Positions 20,737 to 31,990 of a stretch of 64,000 nt of DNA are shown piece by piece. Source of the stretch: Acanthococcus lagerstroemiae (Eukaryota > Arthropoda > Insecta > Hemiptera > Eriococcidae); NCBI GenBank assembly GCA_031841125.1, contig CM063106.1:67382101-67446100 (forward strand), in the 5' to 3' direction. The position numbers and the translations under genes are program-made. Numbering within the stretch: the stretch's first letter is position 1; every line of letters starts with the position of its first letter. Under the pieces are notes generated by a model. The model was not told where the DNA came from. It made no database searches and saw nothing but the letters and a program-made list of their open reading frames with translations.

Positions 20737-22089
20737 GAAGTGGCTTCGGGCTTCACCACAGCCGTTGACAAATATATACCGAGGTGCTGGGGCATTTCGG
20801 AACACGCAGACGGCAAAGCGTGTTACGAAGATACACGAGGAGATTCCACATACTCTGTCACCGCTCGCCCTGTTACAAATTGGTGTACTGGGTGGCCAAA
20901 CGCACTTGCCGCGCCGCGATGCTTATCGCGTGATAATAACGGATGCCGCAACGTCGCTATTGTCGTACGCCGACACCGCTTTAAAACAAATTACCAGTAT
21001 TCGTAACAACACTACCTACGTCCATTTCTTGGCACCGATAATCATCTTTAAAATAAATATTTTACCGCGTTTAATTGGATATTCTATACCGAAAAAATTT
21101 TAACTGGTTTTGGACGTTTTTTCCCTCCACGAAACGCTCACTTTTTTCTTTCGGACGTGTTTATCGGCCAGAAAAACTTGTGTTGCCATCCTCGGGCCGA
21201 GCGCTTAGCTGCCGGCGTCGGAGGACGGGTAGAACGAACGGGTTTCGGCGGCCGAAGCGAAATCTCAACTTCTTGTACGATTCCGAATTTTCAGCGTGAA
21301 TTACAGTTGGGCTAAATCACGTTCGGATACTTGATTCTGGCCGAGGGTCAAGCGTAATATTTTAGGAAAGGACGCGAGCGTGAGCATCTCGGATGTCTGG
21401 ATGAAGGTTAAAGGGAAAAACGTTGAACTAAACTGGACTCTCGCACAAAGAAACTGGATATCATTTTCGCCAACACCGTCGAAACGTTCAATGATACAGC
21501 TCAGTTTCGAAAATTGATGGCCCAGTGAGCTAGGAATATGTTCTTCCGGCGAAAGACTGCCAAATGTCTGATCGGTCCGAGAAGTAAGATAAAGATGGAA
21601 CTCGAAGTGTCTACGAAAATTTTGCTGTTCATTGAAGTTTAAAAGCACATCCTGGGTAGCTCACGGTGCATTTCATTTATCTTGCATTCCAAATATACTG
21701 TAATAGTTTAGCTACACAGAAGTGTAGAAACAGAAATTGGCAAAATATTCTTGAATATGCTCTAAAAAGAAAGAAATAGGCAAAACATGCTTTTATATCA
21801 AAAAATTGCTAAAATATGCTCGATCAAGTGTGGCTTATGCTTCTCAAAATTCTATGAATCACAAAAAAAACATGGATATTCCCTATCTACTTTAACAGAA
21901 AATAATGAGAAAAAGCATATTTTTGGAATCCTTAATCATAACTAGGGGGCTTCGCGGCCCAACCCATCACCGTCAATTGCTTCGCTCGTGCCGGCCTTGC
22001 TCGGCGCTTCGCGCCTCGTCCGACTATCACAGTCCTCAGTGTTTGGTCTATAACTTTTGTTCCTGTATTGAGGTTTTTATTGCTTTGTG

Positions 22090-23240
22090 CTTCTTTTGCT
22101 CCCCCTCTATCAGCGTTTCTCAATCTTCCACAATGAACCCCTTTCCATCCTTTCTTCATCACGAGCCTCCTCCTCCACGAGACCCCCTCATTCACCACGG
22201 TCGCTCTCCGCCTCCACGGTCACACTTCAACAGTCGCAGCCCTCCTCAGCTACAAACTCCTCCCCCACAACGGCCATAATCTCCTACCAGATGCTTCAAT
22301 GCCCACTCCATGGTCTTTTACCTCCGCAGTATCCCTCCCCTGCGAATCCTTTCCTTCTGTACATCCGGGTAGGCCTTCTCCCTGGGATTTCCTCCTCACC
22401 TCTACAATCATCAACCACCACAACCCACCTCCACCACCTGGGCCTTAATCTCTTCACATTACTCTCTCCCTCTCTCTATGATTTTCTCTGTCCACAGCTT
22501 CTCCCCCACATGGAACCCTCCATTAATCCCTCCAATCATCACCCAGTCCTCCACCTAGTCCCCCCTCGATCACCCTCTTCCACCCCGAGTGCCCTCCCCC
22601 ATTAGGACCACGTCCCCCGATCACCCCCACACCACTACTATGGCCATAATTTCTGTTCACGTACCACATCCCCACCAAGACCTCTTCACCCATCACTACG
22701 CCCTCCTTAATTAAGGCCTAAATCCCTCGCTACAGCCTTCCCCTTCCACTGCTCCTCCTCTGCGGCCTCCTTGTCCCAACTCCCTCAAAGATCCCTTGGT
22801 CCTTCACTCAGGAGCTCCCACCACTATGACCACCCTTCATCTTCAGACCCCCGCCACCAGCCCCTCCCACACCATGGCTTTCATTTCCCTCTCCAGTCCC
22901 TCTTTCACCCAGGACTTCCTCCTCCACCAGGAACTCTTACTCACTATTACCCCCACCACCTAGGGCCTTTATCCCCTCCTGAGGCCACGCCCTCATGGAT
23001 CTCTTCCCCATTCTGGAGCTCCCTCCACCATGAACCACCTCCTAGGGATAGGCTACCCTTGGAGAAATGAGCAATTAGTGGGGCAGGGTAGGCAATCCGC
23101 AGTCTCTACTCCCTTGCCAATGGCGGCCTTAGTCCCTATCGACAGCCTTCCCCTTCCGCCGCTCCATCAACCTACAGCCTCCTCGCTCAACCACCTCGAA
23201 GATCCTCTGGTCCTCCAACCACCCATGAAACACTGTCGAT
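22090..23240 (+). repeat. Pyrimidine-biased degenerate tandem tract, unit 1
   Basis: The plus strand is overwhelmingly C and T, with recurring GGAGCTCCCTCCACCATGA and CCACCAGGA phrases. Its translation gives long Pro/Ser/His-rich open frames (such as 22087-22605), which result from the base bias and not from a gene. The equivalent in unit 2 is 25235-26370. Confidence 0.75.
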
Positions 23241-23815
23241 ATTGACAGATGCATCGACATTTGCATCAACATCTTTTTTTCCACATTTTTGAGTTTTTGA
23301 ATACAAATACTTCGGAACACATTGTATTGAATCAAACCTTATAAAAGAATTATGACGGTAACTCAATTTATGCAAAAATTATTCAGTCTAAGCCATTTAT
23401 CGAGGAATCTGTCAATGCAAATGTCGACTGTACAACTGGATCTACTTTTGTATACGCTGATACTACAATGTTCATAAGTAATATCGATACTTGTCGACTA
23501 TAATATCAACTGAAATATCAACTCTACAAAAATTTGTCTATCTCTACTAAATACGTGTCAGTTTGCTAGATACTACCATGTTTATAGTAATGTCAATATT
23601 ATGTAGATACTTGTTGATTAAAATGCCAACTGAATTTTACATTCTCTGAACACTTGTTTATCATCTTGTCTATGGAAATGTATACTATACAGTCGATATT
23701 AAACAGAGCATCGACATTTGTTTGTACTCTGCACATGAAAATGTATACTAAAAATGTCTTGGATTTCAATATCGATATTTTAATCGATATTTCCATGAGC
23801 ACGCGTTTCACGGGC
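23240..23815. repeat. Block of iterated ATCGATATT-like motifs
   Basis: About 575 bases with many variants of ATCGACATTT, AATATCGATA and TGTCGACTATAATATC in both orientations, interrupting the C+T tract. Duplicated at 26368-26940. The left boundary (ATGAAACACTGTCGATA) and right boundary (minus strand GTGAAACGCGTGC) are weakly similar as inverted ends, so it may be a small DNA element. Confidence 0.5.
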
Positions 23816-23879
23816 AGGGGCTTCCACCACCATAATCACCCCTCCCCACGAGAACCTTCCTCTAAGACCCCCTCCCCGG

Positions 23880-26800
23880 GAAGTGGCTTCGGGCTTCACC
23901 ACAGCCGTTGACAAATATATACCGAGGTGCTGGGGCATTTCGGAACACGCAGACGGCAAAGCGTGTTACGAAGATACACGAGGAGATTCCACATACTCTG
24001 TCACCGCTCGCCCTGTTACAAATTGGTGTACTGGGTGGCCAAACGCACTTGCCGCGCCGCGATGCTTATCGCGTGATAATAACGGATGCCGCAACGTCGC
24101 TATTGTCGTACGCCGACACCGCTTTAAAACAAATTACCAGTATTCGTAACAACACTACCTACGTCCATTTCTTGGCACCGATAATCATCTTTAAAATAAA
24201 TATTTTACCGCGTTTAATTGGATATTCTATACCGAAAAAATTTTAACTGGTTTTGGACGTTTTTTTCCCTCCACGAAACGCTCACTTTTTTCTTTCGGAC
24301 GTGTTTATCGGCCAGAAAAACTTGTGTTGCCATCCTCGGGCCGAGCGCTTAGCTGCCGGCGTCGGAGGACGGGTAGAACGAACGGGTTTCGGCGGCCGAA
24401 GCGAAATCTCAACTTCTTGTACGATTCCGAATTTTCAGCGTGAATTACAGTTGGGCTAAATCACGTTCGGATACTTGATTCTGGCCGAGGGTCAAGCGTA
24501 ATATTTTAGGAAAGGACGCGAGCGTGAGCATCTCGGATGTCTGGATGAAGGTTAAAGGGAAAAACGTTGAACTAAACTGGACTCTCGCACAAAGAAACTG
24601 GATATCATTTTCGCCAACACCGTCGAAACGTTCAATGATACAGCTCAGTTTCGAAAATTGATGGCCCAGTGAGCTAGGAATATGTTCTTCCGGCGAAAGA
24701 CTGCCAAATGTCTGATCGGTCCGAGAAGTAAGATAAAGATGGAACTCGAAGTGTCTACGAAAATTTTGCTGTTCATTGAAGTTTAAAAGCACATCCTGGG
24801 TAGCTCACGGTGCATTTCATTTATCTTGCATTCCAAATATACTGTAATAGTTTAGCTACACAGAAGTGTAGAAACAGAAATTGGCAAAATATTCTTGAAT
24901 ATGCTCTAAAAAGAAAGAAATATGCCAAAACATGCTTTTATATCAAAAAATTGCTAAAATATGCTCGATCAAGTGTGGCTTATGCTTCTCAAAATTCTAT
25001 GAATCACAAAAAAAACATGGATATTCCCTATCTACTTTAACAGAAAATAATGAGAAAAAGCATATTTTTGGAATCCTTAATCATAACTAGGGGGCTTCGC
25101 GGCCCAACCCATCACCGTCAATTGCTTCGCTCGTGCCGGCCTTGCTCGGCGCTTCGCGCCTCGTCCGACTATCACAGTCCTCAGTGTTTGGTCTATAACT
25201 TTTGTTCCTGTATTGAGGTTTTTATTGCTTTGTGCTTCTTTTGCTCCCCCTCTATCAGCGTTTCTCAATCTTCCACAATGAACCCCTTTCCATCCTTTCT
25301 TCATCACGAGCCTCCTCCTCCACGAGACCCCCTCATTCACCACGGTCGCTCTCCGCCTCCACGGTCACACTTCAACAGTCGCAGCCCTCCTCAGCTACAA
25401 ACTCCTCCCCCACAACGGCCATAATCTCCTACCAGATGCTTCAATGCCCACTCCATGGTCTTTTACCTCCGCAGTATCCCTCCCCTGCGAATCCTTTCCT
25501 TCTGTACATCCGGGTAGGCCTTCTCCCTGGGATTTCCTCCTCACCTCTACAATCATCAACCACCACAACCCACCTCCACCACCTGGGCCTTAATCTCTTC
25601 ACATTACTCTCTCCCTCTCTCTATGATTTTCTCTGTCCACAGCTTCTCCCCCACATGGAACCCTCCATTAATCCCTCCAATCATCACCCAGTCCTCCACC
25701 TAGTCCCCCCTCGATCACCCTCTTCCACCCCGAGTGTCCTCCCCCATTAGGACCACGTCCCCCGATCACCCCCACACCACCACTATGGCCATCATTTCTG
25801 TTCACGTACCACATCCCCACCAAGACCTCTTCACCCATCACTAAGCCCTCCTTAATTAAGGCCTAAATCCCTCGCTACAGCCTTCCCCTTCCACTGCTCC
25901 TCCTCTGCGGCCTCCTTGTCCCAACTCCCTCAAAGATCCCTTGGTCCTTCACTCAGGAGCTCCCACCACTATGACCACCCTTCATCTTCAGACCCCCGCC
26001 ACCAGCCCCTCCCAACCATGGCTTTCATTTCCCTCTCCAGTCCCTCTTTCACCCAGGACTTCCTCCTCCACCAGGAACTCTTACTCACTATTACCCCCAC
26101 CACCTAGGGCCTTTATCCCCTCCTGAGGCCACGCCCCCCCATTCTGGAGCTCCCTCCACCATAAACCACCTCCTAGGGATAGGCTACCCTTGGAGAAATG
26201 AGCAATTAGTGGGGCAGGGTAGGCAATCCGCAGTCTCTACTCCCTTGCCAATGGCGGCCTTAGTCCCTATCGACAGCCTTCCCTTCCGCCGCTCCATCAA
26301 CCTACAACCTCCTCGCTCAACCGCCTCGAAGATCCTCTGGTCCTCCAACCACCCATGAAACACTGTCGATATTGACAGATGCATCGACATTTGCATCAAC
26401 ATCTTTTTTTCCACATTTTTGAGTTTTTGAATACAAATACTTCGGAACACATTGTATTGAATCAAACCTTATAAAAGAATTATGACGGTAACTCAATTTA
26501 TGCAAAAATTATTCAGTCTAAGCCATTTATCGAGGAATCTGTCAATGCAAATGTCGACTGTACAACTGGATCTACTTTTGTATACACTGATACTACAATG
26601 TTCATAAGTAATATCGATACTTGTCGACTATAATATCAACTGAAATATCAACTCTACAAAAATTTGTCTATCTCTACTAAATACGTGTCAGTTTGCTAGA
26701 TACTACCATGTTTATAGTAATGTCAATATTATGTAGATACTTGTTGATTAAAATGACAACTGAATTTTACATTCTCTGAACACTTGTTTATCATCTTGTC

Positions 26801-27013
26801 TATGGAAATGTATACTATACAGTCGATATTAAACAGAGCATCGACATTTGTTTGTACTCTGCACATGAAAATGTATACTAAAAATGTCCTGGATTTCAAT
26901 ATCGATATTTTAATCGATATTTCCATGAGCACGTGTTTCACGGGCAGGGGCTTCCACCACCATAATCACCCCTCCCCCACGAGAACCCTTCCTCTAAGAC
27001 CCCCTCCCCGGGA
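23880..27013. repeat. 3.13-kb tandem duplication, unit 2
   Basis: The junction reads CCCCGGGAAGTGGCTTC. Unit 1 starts GAAGTGG and unit 2 ends CCCCGGGA, so the join has a 2-base GA overlap. After 27013 the sequence departs into further C+T-rich text. The very low divergence means either a recent duplication or an assembly artefact. Confidence 0.9.
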
Positions 27014-27580
27014 CCAGAACCTTCCGCACCCTGGCCTTCATTTGCCTTCCCGGCCGCAGTCTCCGCCACCATCAAGGTTTTCCTCCCCTTCAGGAGCTCC
27101 CTCCTCCACCGTGAGTACCTCTTACACCCCAGGCCTTTATCTACCGAATAAGTTTTACTGCCCCTCCAGGACCCTCACCCACCACTACCTCTTCATTCCT
27201 CAATGGCCACCCTCGCCTACCAAGGATTTCCTCCACCACCAGGACCCCTCACTCACCACTACCCCCTGGTCTTTATCTTCCTTCACAGCCCCTGTCCTCA
27301 CTATCGTCTTCTGACCCCCTTGAAGATTCCTGGTCATCCACCTAGGAGCTCTCACAACCATGACCATCCCTCCCCCCGAGAGCCCTTCCCCCTCAGGACC
27401 CCACCCCGCCACCAGCCTCTCCACACCACGGCCGTTTCTCTCCCCGGTCCCCGCCCTACCCAGAGCCTCTATCTCCGTCCACAGCTCACGCCCCACAGAG
27501 GCTCTCTTCCCCCTTCAGGAGCTCCCTCTTCAACCATGAATCCCCCTCCTGAGGATAGGCTGCCCCTGGAAAATTGAGCA
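27014..27580 (+). repeat. Continuation of the pyrimidine-biased tract
   Basis: Diverged repeats of the same phrases continue outside the duplication. 27320-27590 aligns with 22790-23085 (TAGGAGCTCTCACAACCATG; GGATAGGCTGCCCCTGG; TTGAGCAATTAAGG). It therefore existed as a multi-unit array before the 3.1-kb duplication. Confidence 0.65.
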
Positions 27581-29259
27581 ATTAAGGGGCATGTCTTACT
27601 GTCGGTTATGTCTTAAAACTTGGAGATCTTTTATGTTAGAACAGATTATGTCCTTGAAAGTAGCTGATCTGCCCTGCAATTTTTCTGATTTTTAAGTAGG
27701 CAACCGAGAGTTAGCTCAAAAAATCGAGAATCGTTTGTTCTTTAAATTACTTTCTCTTCGCGTTTTCCGCAAAACTCGCTGTATTTGCAGAAGAACCGAT
27801 TTTTCGTATTTTTCAATGGTTTTCCCATAAGAACTTGTGTAACCGTCGGCCTTCACACAACTTTGCCAAGCTTCTATTTATCCGGCCTTCTAGTAGAGGT
27901 GGCCGTACTATATCGTCATACACCGAGAGAAAAGCAACCACAAACTACCCCGACAAACCCTGCCCAGCGCTAACGGCCAGCATCGGATATGGTGCCAGAA
28001 GACAGATTAAATCGTGCTTAAATAGTGATAACGTTCAAAATGATGTACCTACTAATTTAGTCGATAGCTTGAAATTCAGGAATATGGTCATGGGTGCACC
28101 ACACCACCGTTTCCTGTTTTGTAGTCTGATGTACTCGTATTAAAATGTTGTCATGATTATTTATCCGAGGGATGATTGCGAGTAAAACCCAATTTGGCAC
28201 GAAAACATGAAAATCTTGCAGATCTCCTCGACGAGTAATGATTCCTCAACATGGACCATCTTTCTGGAACAAATTACAAAATCTTTATTTGCAGCCTGCT
28301 CCACTGACGATAACCATCACCAGCCCTGCTGACATCGGACAGAACTATTCTAGACAACATTTAAAAATGACTGACAGATAAACAGGTAGTTTATTAATTA
28401 TCATCCGTAGCTTACGAATTAATTGATTGAAGTTTCTCCGAATTCATACTTTGCGCTCACACATTAGCGCCCCATAACTCATACTTGAGTCCCGAAACGT
28501 GATTGGATGATGTGCTGCAGTTTGATTTGTTCTCCCATTCTTGATTTCTTCCGGACATCTGTGTATAGACACCCTAAATTAAGCCAAAAATTATTTTATG
28601 ATGGATATCAATAAATTATTTCAAGGTGCCGAAAAGCACATCCGCAAGAATGAGATTGAGATTAATCATCGTGGATACAGTCTGGCATTTAAAAAACATC
28701 GACCGGAATTGATAATTAACATTTCGCAAAAAAAAAAGAATGATGTGCCAGTCGATTAAACCGAAATACTTATACTTTCTGACAAGAGAAATACAAGTAT
28801 AACCCCCGGACACGACAAACCGAATCTACTCCTAGATTTTTAGTATGTTTATGCACTACACGTAATTATGTAAGAATTTTGCGTTCTACTTACTACACAG
28901 ATGCAGTACTACAGGTAAATGCAGTACCGTTCCTTCCCTGCCCGTGGCACTCACTGACTCACTCCCGGCTTGAAATCGTTTATCTGATTCAGAGAAACCT
29001 GGAATATATCAATAAAGTGTTGGATTACAGTAATATAACTACGTGTAAGTTATTTAAATGTCTTGTAAATCGTGAAAAATGAACAGGTTACTGGGTCGAT
29101 TGCAGCGAACAGTTTTGGAGTAGCAGTGGGAATCGTGTCTTACGGTTTTATGAAATCTGCAACACGCCTAATTATACGTATCCATACTCAACTGAGATGC
29201 GGAAAAGTGAAGTCAAAGATACAGCTGTAACAAGGAGTACAAAAAAGGACAGTAGAAGG
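27581..29259. other. Unique-looking DNA without recognised genes
   Basis: 27780-28050 is CpG-richer with a plus-strand frame of 102 codons (27835-28143) that matches nothing recognisable. The remainder is AT-rich. No exon, RNA or element boundary could be supported. Confidence 0.35.
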
Positions 29260-29420
29260 TAGTTTTCCTCTCTCCGAAATAAGTTGAAAAGCGAAGTATT
29301 CTGTGGAGTAACATATTCGAAGGGGCATTAGTACCTTATTTCCCCTGTAACCTTAAAATTACATTCTCCTGTAAGACCTTCAGGGAGTGACCCCATATCT
29401 CAATCCATTATACAAACGTG
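29260..29420 (+). repeat. Diverged repeat, also the R1 target region at 30.2 kb
   Basis: Text from CAGTAGAAGGTAGTTTTCCT through GGGGCATTAGTACCTTATTT and CATTCTCCTGTAAGACCTTC parallels 30230-30373 joined to 31134-31180. The second copy carries the R1 insertion at CTCC|TAAGAC, so this copy shows the uninterrupted state. Confidence 0.65.
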
Positions 29421-29652
29421 GAATCAAACATTACAACCGTGGCAAGAGGAACAGAAGAGGATAGTACATAGACTGTCACTAAGTAATTGAGACATTTGAA
29501 CGGCCCACCAACGCTACCTATCGGCATTTCAACTCAGTAGGGGAATAATTTGGTACATTGGCTATCGATTGAGACCACGCCGAGCTCATATGATTGAAAA
29601 CTCGCTGTTCCAGGCCAATTTGAAAGAAACCATATGCGTTGACCTCTCCAGA

Positions 29653-29945
29653 TTTTTTAAAGAAGGACAAAAAACAATACGATTACAAAATTTTTTATTA
29701 ATCATCATCTTCATTAAGTACACAAATATCTTTTTAAAAATAAGCGCCATTCATAGCTATACCGGCGTTCATTCGTTCTTGCCATTTATCGAACGTTTTC
29801 GCGTATTCCGCCGCCGGCAACGAGGAGAAAAACATCTGCGCTGCAGTGTTGACTTCTTGATTCGTTTTGAATTGACGACCCCGTAAGGCTGCCTTCAGTT
29901 GAGGAAATAAGCAAAAGCCATAGGGGGTGAGGTAAGGACTATATG
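29653..29945 (-). pseudogene. mariner-family transposase C-terminal fragment
   Basis: The minus strand reads PYSPYLTPYGFCLFPQLKAA, then LRGRQFKTNQEVNTAAQMFF, SSLPAAEYAKTFDKWQERMN and AGIAMNGAYF. This is the catalytic C-terminal part of mariner-family transposases, where SPDL-xP-xD-x-x-LFP-xLK precedes a KWQ-R block. Both Asp positions of that block are replaced (Y and G), so the third catalytic residue of the DDD triad is lost. It forms the left arm of an inverted pair with 30000-30206. Confidence 0.8.
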
Positions 29946-29999
29946 GGAGAGGGGGTGAGGTAAGGACTATATGGGAGGTGGGGGTGAATTGTAATTTTT

Positions 30000-30206
30000 T
30001 TTAGAAGTCATCACTGCCCGCAGTGCAGATGTTTTTCTCCTCGTTACCGGCGGCGGAATACGCGAAAACGTTCGATAAATAGCAAGAACGAATGGACGCC
30101 TATATAGCCATGAATGGCGCTTACTTTGAAAAAGATATTCGGTTACTTAATCAACATGGTGATTAATAAAAAATTTTGTAATTGTATGCTTTTTTCTTCT
30201 TTAAAA
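30000..30206 (+). pseudogene. mariner-family transposase C-terminal fragment, inverted partner
   Basis: GCAGATGTTTTTCTCCTCGT and GGCGGCGGAATACGCGAAAA repeat 29653-29880 in inverse orientation, followed by the same non-coding end (GATTAATAAAAAATTTTGTA, then TTTTTCTTCTTTAAAAA). The codon for Trp in KWQ has become a stop (AAATAG). Between the arms, a 30-base phrase GGGTGAGGTAAGGACTATAT occurs twice in tandem (29918-29976). The pair is a fold-back of two element tails. Confidence 0.75.
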
Positions 30207-30373
30207 ACATCTTTAAAAAACCTGGTGCTAATGTAGAAGGCACTTTTCTTTTCTCCAATAAGTTGAAGGAGTCATAGCTACAGACAAGTAAAGTTTCCTA
30301 ATCGTGGATAACATTTTCGATGGGGCATTAGTGCCTTGTTTCCCCTGTACCTTTAGCTATATATTCTCCCTAA
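30207..30373 (+). repeat. Diverged repeat, left of the R1 insertion
   Basis: Counterpart of 29260-29400 (GAAGGCACTTTTCTTTTCTC; GATGGGGCATTAGTGCC). ATATTCTCCCTAA at 30361-30373 is the left R1 target copy. Confidence 0.6.
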
Positions 30374-31120
30374 TTCCAACTGACCCAAGTCCTGAGCGGC
30401 CACGGGTGCTTCGGCACGTACCTACACCGGATGGCGATAGCGCCGAACCTCGTGAGCACACGCTGTGATCGAGGGGTGGAGGACACACCTTAGCACATTC
30501 TTTTTGAGCGTGAGGCCTGAGAGTAGGAGGAGCGCGGAACGGCAGCAACAGCGATCGATTCCGGATGATCGGCCGTCTCGCGTCCGACACTCTGGTTCCG
30601 GAGATGATGAAGATGAGTCGAAGTAGTTGGAACCGGGTGTCGGCCTTTGCTTCGCCCATCATGAAGAGGAAGATGCAAACGGAGTGGTCAAGGCAGAAGG
30701 CCGACGAACTAAGTTCGACCCACACCATCGAACAGGACAACTCTGTACCATCCTAGAAGAGCTGCTGCAGCTGCTGCAGGCCCCCCGGCAGGGCCCCCGC
30801 CGTCACCACCTGCCGGTGTCACCACATGTATCAAGACGAGGAGGTAAGGGGTGAGTGAAGAGGAAGCGCGCCTGGCTTTGGGGGACCTGAATTCCTGGCT
30901 AGTGCTCGGGGAGCGCAAACCTTGGTCAGTAGGGAATCACATGATGGCTCTGATAGGACGTGCGCACCGGATCGGCACGGCAAAATGGGGGCTCGGGCCG
31001 GCCTCGAAGCGTCCCTCGGGCTACTGATGCGATACTCGAAAGGGTAGTTTTCGGGGCCGGGGGTGCGGTGTCTCCGGGGCCACTTTGACATGCGTGCATC
31101 GCCATACGTCCCACCACACC
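30374..31120 (+). mobile_element. R1-clade fragment with 13-bp target duplication
   Basis: Begins inside ORF2 at the position coding F-x-LTQVLSGHG in the 11.4-kb copy, and continues through the C-terminal zinc motif, the stop and the 3' untranslated region to GTCCCACCACACC. Target copies ATATTCTCCCTAA (30361-30373) and ATATCCTCCCTAA (31121-31133) differ at one base. The reading frame is broken (for example CACCTTAGCAC where a Trp codon was). The uninterrupted target relative at 29380 supports the boundaries. Confidence 0.9.
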
Positions 31121-31133
31121 ATATCCTCCCTAA

Positions 31134-31421
31134 GACTTCGAGGAAGTGACTTCATCCTCAATCCTTTTCATAACACAGATTTTCAAGAGTACCTGTCTCA
31201 CAATTCAGCAGTAAAACAGATGTATCTGGTGTTCTGAGTAAGGGACATTTTACTCTATTGAGATCATGTTGCTTTTCCTACTACCGTCTAAGCATTTAAC
31301 AGTATAAATTCTCGTTCATATAATAGACAATACTAAGCGACATTGACATCAAACGACGAAGTATGCTGAGCGACAGCTATTTCCTCGTTAATTCATATTT
31401 TCGTCTCTTGGGGACGAAATA
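31134..31421. other. Continuation of the R1 target repeat, then unique DNA
   Basis: 31134-31180 continues the repeat matched at 29385-29420 (AAGTGACTTCATCCTCAATC). Near 31335-31380 TAAGCGACATTGACATC resembles text at 57283-57330. Confidence 0.45.
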
Positions 31422-31423
31422 TA

Positions 31424-31988
31424 CAGGGTGACCCAGAGAAGATGACCTAGTTTCTTTTTTTAATTACATAAAAAGTAGGTACTTGACAGAAATTGTGAAA
31501 CAAATTTTTATTAAAAATTGAGATATGGAAATTCACTTGTAAAATACATCATTTAAATGACCACCATTTTGATCCTCACAATTCCTTTATCGTATCATGA
31601 AGTTTCAGTTTCAGTAAAGAAAAGTAGGGTCCAATGAACCCTCACTCTGCGACAACAGCCCACACGGTAACTCTTTGTCTGTGTTGTGGTTTCTGTTGAA
31701 TGGTATGAGGATTATCTGTTGACCAGTAATGGCAGTTTTGTTACAGGGGGAGGGGGGGACTTTGCATTCTATGAAAAGCTCTTTGTACCCTCATGCAATC
31801 GAACCGAAGATACTGTTCAACACAAAACATACGTTTGTCTACTTAATAACGAGCCATGTTTACTGAGTCGCATGATAACGAAATTTCCAACCCTAGGCTA
31901 CACGCCAGTCGCGTATTGGACGCTGTAACGGTGTTACCAACCCTGCTATTAAAAAAAGAAACTAGGTCATCTTCTTTGGGTCACCCTG
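31424..31988 (-). mobile_element. Internally deleted mariner-like element with 40-bp TIRs
   Basis: The ends begin CAGGGTGACCCAGAGAAGAT and CAGGGTGACCCAAAGAAGAT and remain paired for about 40 bases with one mismatch. TA dinucleotides flank both sides (31422-31423, 31989-31990), the Tc1/mariner target. The 565-bp body codes on the minus strand for an N-terminal and a central piece of transposase joined by deletion. The TIRs are far better kept than the coding part, which suggests cross-mobilisation by a relative. Confidence 0.87.
31597..31857 (-). pseudogene. mariner-like transposase, deleted and with stops
   Basis: From an ATG at 31857 the frame reads KRMFCVEQYLRFDCMRVQRA, matching the N-terminal helix-turn-helix region of the family. 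In the same frame it passes, across a junction near 31745-31730, to WSTDNPHTIQQKPQHRQRVT and VWAVVAE, stop, GFIGPYFS. The latter is the block before the second catalytic Asp (W-x-ENPH, VTVW, GPYF). At least three in-frame stops are present; the linker, first catalytic region and entire C-terminal part are missing. Confidence 0.8.
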
Positions 31989-31990
31989 TA

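Larger units (their letters stand above)
20737..23879. repeat. 3.14-kb tandem duplication, unit 1
   Basis: This unit is repeated head to tail at 23880-27013 with few differences (for example an 11-13 base deletion near 23000 of unit 1, absent from unit 2). Its order is: a CpG-rich unique-looking block (20737-21650), an AT-rich part (21650-22080), a C+T-biased tract (22090-23240), an AT-rich ATCGATATT motif block (23240-23810) and a short return of C+T text. Open frames inside, including a 115-codon minus-strand frame (21301-21648), are duplicated with it; none is recognisable. Confidence 0.92.

Noticed and set aside
21301..21648. 115-codon minus-strand open frame conserved in both duplication units
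   Set aside because: Conservation only reflects the recent duplication; no domain was recognised.
22087..22605. 172-codon Pro/Ser-rich open frame, repeated at 25232-25750
   Set aside because: Produced by a pyrimidine-biased repeat tract; several frames are open at once and no domain is visible.
31686..31928. 80-codon plus-strand frame
   Set aside because: It is antisense to the transposase remnant of the mariner-like element.
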